A stretch of 22,624 bases of DNA, taken from Symbiodinium natans. Lineage: Eukaryota; Sar; Dinophyceae; Suessiales; Symbiodiniaceae. Every line of letters starts with the position of its first letter. The first letter of the stretch is position 1. The notes under the pieces were generated by a model. That model did no database searches. It saw only the letters and a program-made list of their open reading frames with translations, and had not been told where the DNA came from. The stretch covers positions 202,107 to 224,730 of the forward strand of contig CAJNDS010000112.1 of assembly GCA_905221605.1 (NCBI GenBank), in the 5' to 3' direction. The position numbers and the translations under genes were made by a program. Positions 1 through 8,812 of this stretch are shown here, one piece after another.

Positions 1-1340
1 CATTGAGGCACCTGAGGCTACCGATATTGGTAACTGCATGGCTGATCCACCATCAGATTCTGGCGCTCTCGAACTATGCACAAATGCCAAGCCTTTGGGT
101 GCCGCATGGCCCCACACTAAGTCACTAAGGTACATGGCCTCAACAAGTGCCCTGCGTGGATCGGAGTCGCAACTGACCCATGCCCTGCACCTGCAACACA
201 GTGCACCCAGCTGGAAGCCCGGCCCATGTCGGTCGGAGAACGCAAGCGTAGGCCTAAACGCAATCGCATCTCAGCACTCTGCAGTGATCTGGCGCGATTG
301 TCCCTGCAAAGCGCCCAAAGACACATGATCGACAGTGGGACACACAACACCCCTATGTTCCGACATGCAACAAGCTCCTTGTGGATTTGCATGCCATGGT
401 TTAAGAAGTGTGGTCTGGCCCCTGGTGCTGCATTGCGTTTTCGACCCATCATGCTTGCACAAGTTCCATTGTCTGCACCGTTGCCTGCGAACGGACAATG
501 CCCCAAAAACCCTCAAAGCTATTCCATGTACCATATGCCCTGCCCCATCAGCGGACTTCCCAGGTGCGATCGGACACGAACCACACAATCACGCAGCTCG
601 GACTCCACAGGACTGCCATCATGCTTTAGCGCCGCTTCTCAGTCCTATGGCCTGCTCTGCAAGTTTGATGCGCGTAAGCAGGGTGAGAATGTGCAGCTGC
701 AATTGCTTCGGCAGCAGGGTGACAGTGCACTTTCACAGCACTTTGCATGCGCAGCTAGCAAGGCCCGAGACACCCCATCAGGAGGGGGAGAAGCAGCCCC
801 GATCCCGATATCGTGCTGATGGTCGGCGTCGACGAACCGCTGGGGAGCTGAGGACGCGGGCCCCATATGTGCAATTCTGGAAAGATGTCCAGGCCAGACA
901 AAGGCAGCAAGCTGAGAGTGCAGCGGGGGATTTGCCCTCCAGACGTCACCACGCTCAGCACTATCGCATACACACTGACGATGGCCGGCCAGCAGTCACA
1001 GCGTGATGAGCTGAGTGGGCAACCCTCCTCTTCAGAAGGTCTGAGTAGGGCAGGGAGAGCATCCGGCGGTTCAAGGGAGACCAGAGATGGCCCCTGGAAA
1101 ACATGGGATGATGATGTAGGGACAGCAGCTGACCGTTGGCTGGCGCAAACCCCGCCGCCAACCCGCTACATCAGGCAGTGACTCCCACGACGACACTCCT
1201 GCTGAGCCCTCCTTGGCACGCCAACCGCGCAAGACGCGCAAGTCATCGTCGCCCCAGGCCAGCAAGAGATCTCGAAGCACGCAGGTCAGCGATGAGTTTG
1301 TGAGGCGGCAAACCGAGGTAGCGCCGAGCCAAGCGGCCCC
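1..1340. other. Left flank without recognisable gene
   Basis: Short open frames occur on both strands but none exceeds about 220 codons, and none shows a motif I recognise. The plus-strand frame near 1213-1340 is basic and rich in Ser, Arg and Lys (KTRKSSSPQASKRSRS). It could be the N-terminal part of the decayed retrotransposon open frame downstream, but nothing in it proves that. I see no RNA gene, tandem repeat or clear promoter here. Confidence 0.4.
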
Positions 1341-1995
1341 TCCCGAGGAGTTGACCTGTTGGAGCACCCAACGCTCATCAACGCCTTTTACAGGTCAGGT
1401 GACTTCACCAAACACCATGACACTTTCCATGGTGATCCATCAACAGCCAGCTTTCCGCGGGTAGGGAACTGGAACTTAGCGCTGACAGGTTCCCTCCTAT
1501 GCCCACCTCTTCGTGCCATATACCGAGACGTGTCGAACTTCGGAACTTCGGCTCCTTCATGGAGGCGTTCACGTGTGCAATGCCAAGAAGCACCCACGCC
1601 CATCGTGGTTCAAACAATACCAGCTACTTGTGACCCTAATCGCGGCAATGACCGACTCATGCACCCTGGACACGTACGACGCGCTCAAGGTGAACTCCAA
1701 CCCCGCGGAATTCATCCACGTTTTCTGCACTCATGAACGGACAGCCCCGGCACCTGGCAAAGCAGGAACGGGCAGATTGAGCCTACTACATGCTGACCCT
1801 GTGGAGGCTACATCATCACCTGACACTGCAGCAACGTCCATAACGCTGGACGCCACCTCTCTCAATGCTAAGAAGAACGCCCCAATGGAAGTGCTGCCAC
1901 TTAAGGCGGTGAGCAAACCACAGGAAGCCAGCGCCATTGACTACGCGACGGATGATGTACAGGTGGTCCCACCTAGAGAGCCTGCCTAGAGCGCG
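1340..1995 (+). pseudogene. Degenerate plus-strand coding remnant, unknown function
   Basis: Peptide-like stretches appear in changing plus frames. One at about 1357-1470 reads HPTLINAFYRSGDFTKHHDTF, and another at about 1513-1989 ends in a Thr/Ser/Ala-rich tail (TDDVQVVPPREPA) before a TAG. The changes of frame and the lack of one continuous frame suggest a decayed gene. It lies directly upstream of the phosphotransferase-like and endonuclease-like remnants on the same strand, so it may be the N-terminal region of the same retrotransposon protein. I recognise no domain, and the assignment rests on position only. Confidence 0.25.
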
Positions 1996-2129
1996 GCGGC
2001 CCCTTGTACCACTTGCGTGACGCCGGATCACAGGCTCATAGGTGGCCATCAGGTACAACAGCCGCCACATCCGCCATCGAGATCGACAACAGAGGAGACA
2101 GGGACCAAGCACTGGATGCGTGCCAACGG

Positions 2130-2720
2130 CAGCCAAGATCGTGTCCGGGAAGAACAAGGAAATCTCCAAAGCTCTCACGCAAATCCTCCGACACGCGGCG
2201 CCCAGGATTGGGCTGGCACATCCAGGAGGATGGATACGTGGCCATGGGAGACCTGTTTCAGGCCCCACGCATCTGAAACCAATGGATTTCTGAGGCTGAG
2301 ATCATCTACGTTATCCACTACAACCAGAAGGATCGGTTCAAGGTCTCTTACCGCGACGGAGCATACCTAGTGCGTGTCCGACAAGGCCACTCTGAACATG
2401 TCCAGAACGAACTAATTCTTACTTGCCTCTCAGTCGACACCCCTGAATTTGTTGCCCATGGAACCTACTACGACTTCTAAAAAAGCATTGTACGTTACGG
2501 ATTGATGGCCGGAGAAAGGCAAGGGCAATCCTTCTGCCGTCATGTACATCCAGCTTCCAGGGTCGGATGTCGGATGTCGGACATGCGCAGCAACTGCGAT
2601 CTGGTGCTCTGGATTCGTGCCCAAAGTGCAGCGGTCTTCGGTATCACCTTCTACCGGTCGGCGAATGATGTAATCCTTGCGGAAACAACCATTGACCCAA
2701 CTTTCTTCCATAGCGTTCAA
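2130..2720 (+). pseudogene. Tpt1/KptA-like RNA 2'-phosphotransferase domain, broken
   Basis: KptA/Tpt1 enzymes remove a 2'-phosphate from RNA using NAD+. The family signatures occur in order. An N-terminal LRH motif (KEISKALTQILRHAAPRIG, about 2150-2210) is in frame 2. The rest is in frame 3: EDGYVAMGDLFQ, then NQKDRFKVSYRDG, the R-x-x-QGHS motif (VRVRQGHSEHV), HGT (VAHGTYYDF), a GL...HVH segment (YGLMAGERQG, then CRHVHPAS) and a C-terminal FGITFYRSANDVILAE. The gene is broken by a frameshift near 2215, a TGA at 2274-2276 and a TAA at 2478-2480. Key Arg and His positions of the family appear to be kept, so loss is recent or the domain was conserved until late. The endonuclease remnant follows on the same strand, which suggests one retrotransposon protein. 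The domain call is by eye. Confidence 0.7.
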
Positions 2721-2894
2721 ATCATGCGGAGCCTGGAGGTGTTGACCGCCAATGGCAGTCCACCCCACCTACAGGTTGCACTGGCGATTTCACGCACCTC
2801 TTTGCGCAACTTACAGCGCTACGGGCAATACATGAGGGTTGTAAGTGCTCATGCCACTGTGTTCCACCACGTGGATTCTCTGCAAGCCCGCCAA

Positions 2895-3275
2895 TTGAAG
2901 GTCTGCTGCCCAATGTCGGAGGCCTAGGATCGGGGATGTACGAGGATTTGATGTGGTTCCTGGATCAGTTGCACTATGACATTGTGCTCGTGCAAGAGAC
3001 CAAACTTGGAAAGCCAGCGAGTACACTGCTACTCGATGGATCTATGTTGGCTTCTCAGAAACACGCAGAGCTCTGGTAGTTGGAGGCGATCTGAATGTCC
3101 AGCTTTCTCCACCCCCACGCACCCTCGTCGCGCTAAACACCTGGAAAAACCGGGCAAAGGAGCTCACACGTTTACTTTTGGAAGTCGTTGCTACACTCCC
3201 TTTCTTTCACCACGTCCATCATAAGCCGACCGAACTTAAGCCAAAGTCGATGCAGCACAAATTGTGAAGGCTCGC
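2895..3275 (+). pseudogene. LINE-type EEP/APE endonuclease fragment
   Basis: Non-LTR retrotransposons carry an endonuclease/exonuclease/phosphatase domain that nicks the target DNA. Two of its hallmarks are visible. The first is an N-terminal NVGGL...LMWFLDQL..DIVLVQETKLG block at about 2908-3010, matching the N-V/C-GG and QE motifs. The second is GGDLNVQLSP at about 3083-3115, matching the GGDFN motif, followed by a helix-rich stretch ending FFHHVHH. The two blocks are in different frames and only about 70 bases apart, where an intact domain has roughly 100 residues, so the middle is deleted. No reverse transcriptase motifs follow before the viral element begins. This is a dead, 3'-truncated copy. 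Confidence 0.65.
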
Positions 3276-3727
3276 GCAAACGAAAGACCCACACCTTGGA
3301 CCCTGCTGTTGCCCGATTTAGGTCTGAGGTTCAAGAGCAACCAGCTACTGTCAAAACGGTGCCTGATGCGAGCAACATATTCCAAATCGTGTGCCCTGGA
3401 AGACATGGACGCAATGCAAAAGCTGCATAGAAACACAAAGAACACTGACCACATTGCCTGCTTCAACATATTTTGTGTTCCAAAGCAAAGAGACACAGGT
3501 CTCAGCTGCGTAACTCCACAGGGCCGGACGTGCTTCCATTCTCTCGTGGGGCAAGTCCTTCCTCCCTGATTTGGCGGGAACTCGCTCGAAAAGGCGGTTC
3601 TGAGGGCTTAGGGCTGGCTTTTAGAAGGGTCAAAAGTGCCCGCAAAATGCGCGTAAAATCTTTTGGGCCATGGTGTAACCTGGCGGGGTCGGAGTTTCTT
3701 CGAGTGATTGGGTCGAGTCCGCCTGAT
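3276..3727. other. Junction between LINE remnant and viral element
   Basis: No convincing gene is present. The left part has lost coding character, and the right part becomes T-rich and G-rich. It contains TTTGGCGGGAA (3570-3580), an E2F-like string, and GCAAAATGCGC (3642-3652). A similar string occurs in inverted orientation just beyond the other end of the gene block (18768-18780). The left border of the element should lie here, but I could not identify a clear terminal inverted repeat or target duplication. Confidence 0.35.
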
Positions 3728-4408
3728 TTAGGGCAGAGACTGTGGTAGAGACTGAGTTTCTGCGTGCAGAGACTTAAGTCTGGGAACAGGGAACCCCAGA
3801 GATGTCAATTCTTCGCATTTTTCATTTGAGCAACGTTTGAAAGCAGTGGGAGTGTATGCCGCAATGGCCCACATGTGACCTGCGTGTGGCTCGACTTTGT
3901 GGAACCGGCGCGCGTCGAAGGATACTGGATTGTCGTGCATGTCCAGCCAGGATCCGCGAAGCTGATGAATTTTGTTTTTCATCACAACTTCGTCCAGTGA
4001 CGTGCCATGTTCATCTTCAATCCAGACTTTGCCTCCAGCAAAGCTGCCCAGTGCGATCGCATAATTTGGCATGCCAATCATGTTCCCCATGTCGCGATGG
4101 AGTCCTATGTGAGGGTTCAGAATCACCGCAAGGGAAGTCCATTTTCCATTTGGAAAGCGATCTCGCAAGAAATGGTTGACTGCGACACATGCTTCTTTCA
4201 TGGCGGATGCTTTCGACATGCAAGGGGTGTTGCCTCCAAAAGCATACAGTCCTAGGGTGCAGTAAATGTCATATGATCCCGAGCCAATGCCTCGTTGGCG
4301 TCCGCGATGCTTCCATTGGGGTGACCAACAATCCAGCAGGTCAACCAGATTTTGCTCAGAAGGATTTTGCATGACAGCTTCACAGGCAGCTGACAGCCCA
4401 GAGCTCAT
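3728..4408 (-). CDS. 2OG-Fe(II) oxygenase-like protein
   Basis: This 226-residue protein resembles the double-stranded beta-helix dioxygenase fold. It has KWTSLAVILNPHIGLHRD (about 89-106) with the iron-binding H-x-D at His104/Asp106, then FAGGKVWIED (123-132), and a distal FHKVEP with His170 followed by MWAIAAYTP. Similar HRD...GG.LWIED...IAYT domains occur, to my recollection, in dinoflagellate mobile-element proteins, and the TET/JBP group of thymine and methylcytosine oxygenases shares the H-x-D layout. The Arg expected for 2-oxoglutarate binding after the distal His is not obvious. The substrate is unknown; DNA base oxidation is only a guess. The start sits in TGATAAATG, the start-proximal motif shared by the viral genes, and the gene lies 20 bases after the integrase on the same strand, so it belongs to the element. 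Confidence 0.5.
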   Translation of the reverse strand: MSSGLSAACEAVMQNPSEQNLVDLLDCWSPQWKHRGRQRGIGSGSYDIYCTLGLYAFGGNTPCMSKASAMKEACVAVNHFLRDRFPNGKWTSLAVILNPHIGLHRDMGNMIGMPNYAIALGSFAGGKVWIEDEHGTSLDEVVMKNKIHQLRGSWLDMHDNPVSFDARRFHKVEPHAGHMWAIAAYTPTAFKRCSNEKCEELTSLGFPVPRLKSLHAETQSLPQSLP

Positions 4409-4427
4409 TTATCATGCATGAAAAGAA

Positions 4428-5438
4428 TCAGGGCGGGGCAGCAGGCCCTGGATTGAAGTCTCGCAGTTGCCTGATTGCCAGTGGTACTGGTGGGCGGGTG
4501 AGTCTCGCTTTAGGCTCAGCGCTCCCGCGGGGCACGGGTAAGGCATGCTTTAGTAAGGTCTCGGAGCCATCGGTGGCCTTGACCACCATGCTGTCGTAGG
4601 ATGCCACGTCCTTGGCGGTTCCATATTGGGGCTCGAAGCTTCGTCGCGCGTTGGTTGGGGCCCGGAAGGCCCCCATCTCCTCCAGTCTCTCTTGCCTGCG
4701 CCGGGTGAGCTGCATGTTGTGCTGGAACTTTTTTGCATTGTCCTGGTACAATCGGAACATGGTGGATTTTTGGTGCTCCACATCCTCGGGGGCCGCATGC
4801 ACAGCCTCGTGTGGCCGGCGGTTGTAGGCCAAGGTTGCGTCAGGCAGGTGCTCGCTCCAGTTGCCCCCATGCCGGGCCACGTCGCTGGCCAGGTCCCGTT
4901 TCAAGGTTTGGATGGTTCTATCTACCACTGCCAGAGCGTTCCGATCCGAGGGGTCCTTCACTCTGTGCACCACGGGGTCCGGCAGCGCCCCCTCCAGGCC
5001 ATTGAATTCAACCCCTTGATCCGTGGACACAACATAATTGGTTTCCTCCTCCACCAGCTTCGGGATGATCTCCCGGGCTGCTGCCGAGACCGTCTCTGTC
5101 TTCTTGTCGGGCAGGGCTTTGGTCACTGCTTCTCGGGTGAAAACGTCTGAGACAATCAGCCCGTACTTGTTGGCCCCCCGAGTGTTGACGTTGAAGTCGA
5201 TCAAATCAGCTTGCAGCCGATCGTTGGGGCCCTCGGCCGCACTCTTGCCTAAAGACCGGGGCTTGGGGGCCAAAATCTGCCTGGCCACGTCGTCCCGCAA
5301 AGCTCGCGCGGCTCGGGCATAGGTCATGCCCGGCCGGTTCGGGAATTCCCGCCGTGCCAGCTGGTGCAGCTTCCGCACATCGCGGACAGAGAAGTCCGCG
5401 GCCAGCTGCCGGAATAGGTTCACGTTCTCCGCGTCCAT
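4428..5438 (-). CDS. rve-family (retroviral-like) integrase
   Basis: The 336-residue protein would integrate the linear element into host DNA by a DDE-type strand transfer in the nucleus. An N-terminal helical region (1-70) precedes an RNase H-like core with RLQADLIDF (Asp78), VVSTDQGVEF (Asp140) and NALAVVDRTIQTLKRDL. The last block aligns with the usual VERFNRTLK motif but has Asp173 where Glu is expected, so the triad reads D, D(32), D. The C-terminal part has basic and proline-rich stretches like a DNA-binding tail. Maverick/Polinton elements carry this integrase type. The ATG is preceded by TATAAA and lies 6 bases after the stop of the fibre gene. The frame is intact over its full length. 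Confidence 0.85.
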   Translation of the reverse strand: MDAENVNLFRQLAADFSVRDVRKLHQLARREFPNRPGMTYARAARALRDDVARQILAPKPRSLGKSAAEGPNDRLQADLIDFNVNTRGANKYGLIVSDVFTREAVTKALPDKKTETVSAAAREIIPKLVEEETNYVVSTDQGVEFNGLEGALPDPVVHRVKDPSDRNALAVVDRTIQTLKRDLASDVARHGGNWSEHLPDATLAYNRRPHEAVHAAPEDVEHQKSTMFRLYQDNAKKFQHNMQLTRRRQERLEEMGAFRAPTNARRSFEPQYGTAKDVASYDSMVVKATDGSETLLKHALPVPRGSAEPKARLTRPPVPLAIRQLRDFNPGPAAPP

Positions 5439-5444
5439 TTTATA

Positions 5445-8400
5445 TCACGAGCGGCCCCGCTTCTTGCCCTTCTTCTCCAGGGCCTCCACACGGGCCTGGA
5501 GCCCCTGGCAGACACCCCACAAAACGCAGCACATGCGGTTGTAGTCAAGAGTGGTGAGCTCTCCCAGCTCCTCATCCACGAGCTTGCCGCACAGCGCCTG
5601 GCCCACGGGCCCCGTCTCCTGCACTTCATTCGCAATGAAGCCGAGCGTGCGCTTCTGGCTGCCCTGGGTCCGCCGGTACCACTTGGGCGCCACGGCGTCG
5701 AACAGCTCCTGCAGCTCCTCGAGCCCCGCGGGCTCCACGCTGTGCTTCAGCTTCTCGTCCGAGAGATTTTGGAACCCATAATTCACGATCACTTCCCCAT
5801 CGTTGGCCCCGCCCGTGTTCGATTCCACGATGAGGTTGGCCGGCCCCGCCGAGGAGGTGCGCAGGAAGATGGCCTGGTCCTGGGCGTAGAGCTGCACGCC
5901 CCCCGCGGAAGAGGCGGTGAGCTCGGCCGAGCCCGCGTTGCAGGCCACGAGGAGCCGCGCGTTGCCCGCGGCCGCGAGGTTCAGCACCTCCGCCGTCACG
6001 TCCCCGCTGTTGACGGTGGACACGACCTGCAGGTCCCCCTGAGCCCGGACGCCGACGCTGCCGCCGATGAGCTCCAGGTACGCGGGGCTCGAGACGATGC
6101 CGTTGTCTGCCCTGATGGCGGAAGCCGTGTAGAGCACCGAGTTGAGGTAGGTGCCCTGCGTGCCGCCTGTGAGGGTCAAATAGTCGTCTGTGGGCCTCGC
6201 CCGCACCGTGGGCGCCCGCAGCTCCGTGCTGAGCTCCACGCTCCCCGAGGTCAGCGTGCCCTGCACATCCAGTGCGCCGGTAACAACGGTGCCCCCGGAG
6301 CCGCCGGTGATGGTGAGCTGCGTGTCCTGGACCCGCGTGGAGATGGCATTGGTCACCAGCCCCGTGGCCGTGCCCGTGGCGTCGTCGATGTAGAGCTCCG
6401 TGTCCACTCGCAGCCGCGGGGCTACCGAGTGCACCTCCGAGGTGGCAAAAGTGCAGAGGCTCTGGTCCGCCTGGTCCGTGACACGCACAGACACGGTGCC
6501 CGCCTTCAGGTTGAGGAACTGGTTGGTCGGAAGCAGGGGCTCCACCGTGTCCGCTTGGAAGCTGCCGGCCGTGGCGATGCCCAGCATGTTGACCCCCGTC
6601 TTGAGGCTGAACTGGCTCGAGGACAGGTCGGCCACTGCGGTTCCGCCGTTTGCCTCGAACTCGATGCCCAGGCTGCCGCCCCGCAGCGTCAAGAAATCGG
6701 CTCCGTTGGCCGATTCGCTCTTCGAGTAGCAGTCACAGGTCAGCTGCACCGTGGCGGAGTTGCCGAGGATCAGGTTCGCTCCCAGGGGCGCCTGGGGCAG
6801 CAACGCCCTTATCATTCTGGGCGTGAAATTGTCGAGCACCATAGGAATGATGCCTCCCCCACCGGCGTTGCCGTTGACCACGTGGTAGCGGGAGTCGAGA
6901 GGTGTGTAGTCGGTGTTGGAGAAGTATCTCCCGTCGCTTTCGCTCTTCGAGTAGCAGTCGCAGGTCAGTTGCACCGTGGCGGAGTTGCCGAGGATGAGGT
7001 TCGCTCCCAGGGGCGCCTGGGGCAGCAGCGCCCTTATCATTCTGGGCGTGAAGTTGTCGAGCACCATAGGGATGATGCCTCCGCCTCCGGCGTTGCCGTT
7101 GACGGGATGATACCGGGCATCGCCCTGCACTTCGGTGAGGAGCCCAGAGGAGCTGATCTGGCTCGCGATCTCCGCCGAGGTCTCGCCCTGGTCCCAGTAG
7201 TTAGTGAGCTCCGAGGCGATGGAGCTGTCGATGTCGGCTTGCATGGCATACTGCGAAACGTTCAGGGCGTCCACGGCACTCGAGATCTGCGCGTTCACTT
7301 CCGCCTGCGTGTACGTCTGGCTCTGGTCGTAGGCCTGGCACTCGATCTGCAGCGTGTTGCCCGAGTTCTGGAGCGTGGCCACCAGGGGCCCGGTGAAGTG
7401 CAGGTTCCGCAGGGCCTGCCCGGCGAGGAGCTCCCAGGTGGTGTTCCCGCTCCAGGCGGGTGCGTTGGAAATAGCTGCGCCCGCAATGAGGGCGTCCACT
7501 TGCGCGGAGTCGTAGTAGGACGCGAGTGCTATAGCGATCTCGTTCAGGATGGGCGCCTGAAGCCCGGTCCACGGCACGTATGCGCTCAGGTCGATGCCGC
7601 CCACGGCCGTAGCAATCGCTGCATCCGTCTGGGCCGAGTCGTAGTAGGCCGCCAGCGCTGCAGTGATTGCTGCATTGGTTTCCCCGGAGTCGTAATAGCT
7701 GCCCAGGTGGCCAGCACCCAGGACTCGCTGGCCAGGGGGGCCAGCAGGGCATTGACCTCTCCCTGCGTGTACGCGTCGCAGGCCAGGCTCAGCGTGAAGT
7801 TGTCGTTCTCGAGGGTGACGCTCAGGGGCGCATTGAAGTGCCAGTTGCGGATGGTGTTGGTGCCCAACAGGAGGTCCCAGGTCGTCTGCCCGGGCCACGC
7901 CTGGGCGTTGGCGAGGTTCGTGCCCCCGCCGGTGGTGAGCGCAGCCAGCGCCGAGTTGAGCGCGTCGATGGCAGACTGCAGGCTTGTCTCGGAAGCCGAG
8001 AGGTCCGCCGCCGTCGCAAAAGGCCCCGCTGCCTGCAGCACCGCCAGGGCCGCCTCGGCGGCGTCGAGCCTCCCGTCTCGGACGGCCAGGGCGGCGTCCA
8101 GGGCCGCCTGCTGCACGAAAGGAAGAAGGGCCGTGGCGATGAGCTGCGAGACATCTGCGGGTGTGGTGCGCAGGGCCACTGTGCTGCTGAGGTCGGTGGT
8201 CGTGGGCCGGTCCAAAAGAGCCGTCGCTATTTTCTGGTCGACGTCCGCGGCTGTTTGCCGGGCCGCCACGTCGAGGGCCAGCTGGTCCTGCGTGCTCTTC
8301 AGCCCATAGGTGCTCGCGACCTGCGCGAGCACGGCGTTGTCGGCACTGGTGATGGCCGAGTTCATGGATGCGTTAGTGGGATGGTTGGCTAGCTTGAGGT

Positions 8401-8806
8401 CCACGGAGGCGGGCGTGCTCTTGGAGTTCACGTCCAGCTGCAGCGCGTCGAGGGCGCTTTGGTTCGCTTTCCCCGCCAGACCCGTGGTGAGGCTGGTGCT
8501 GAGAGTGGTTATGGAAGAAGCGTTGCCGGCGATGAGGCCCTCGGCGGCTGCCAAGTCAGCTGCCAAAGCGTAAGGGGTCAAATCGGGCGGTGCCGGGATG
8601 GCTGCCACCTGGGCCTGCAGTGCCGCGACGGCGGACGAGTTGGTCCCGATGGATGCGGTGTTGGCAGCGGTGTCTGTGAGGGGTGTGTAGGCCGTGAGGA
8701 CCGTTGCGAGCTGCCCCGCAGAGATCCCCTGCATCTCGATGGTGGTGATGGGGGTCTGGCCATCGTTGAGGATGTTGCCGGTGATGGTCGACTCAAAAAG
8801 ACTCAT
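5445..8806 (-). CDS. Fibre/spike protein with S74 intramolecular chaperone (one frameshift)
   Basis: This is a long trimeric-fibre-like protein of about 1,120 residues, read in two frames that join near 7706. The N-terminal part (8806 to about 7706) is rich in Ala, Ser, Thr and Asp and probably forms coiled coil. The C-terminal part (about 7706-5445) has YYDS-x-x-T-x-A-x-I and YTQAEVNAQI motifs like phage tail fibres, then beta-rich repeats. The last 110 residues form a Peptidase_S74 / endosialidase chaperone domain: LSDEKLKHSV, GFIANEVQE, LDYNRM and a final coiled coil. In that family the domain drives trimer folding and cleaves itself off at the Ser of the SD motif. The protein is likely the host-attachment spike of the virion. 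The start follows TAGTAAAAC directly after the MCP stop. The frameshift could be real or a sequencing error. Confidence 0.8.
6714..7101 (-). repeat. 225-bp tandem duplication inside the fibre gene
   Basis: Two nearly identical segments start at 6714 and 6939 and run about 162 bases each, with a period of 225 bases (75 codons), so the frame is kept. Each encodes VNGNAGGGGIIPMVLDNF, then TPRMIRALLPQAPLGANLIL and a CDCYSKSES end. The few differences are mostly silent, which points to a recent duplication or gene conversion. Confidence 0.85.
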
Positions 8807-8812
8807 GTTTTA

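Noticed and set aside
5742-8309. 855-codon plus-strand open frame opposite the fibre gene
   Set aside because: It is the antisense of the GC-rich fibre gene, has strongly biased Arg/Gly/His/Val composition, shows no motif, and spans the fibre frameshift without any sign of domain structure.
5445-8806. Prokaryotic phage or prophage origin of the region
   Set aside because: The S74 fibre is phage-like, but the MCP, minor capsid protein, packaging ATPase, rve integrase, LINE remnant and Kozak starts all point to a eukaryotic setting. No Shine-Dalgarno pattern was seen before the starts.
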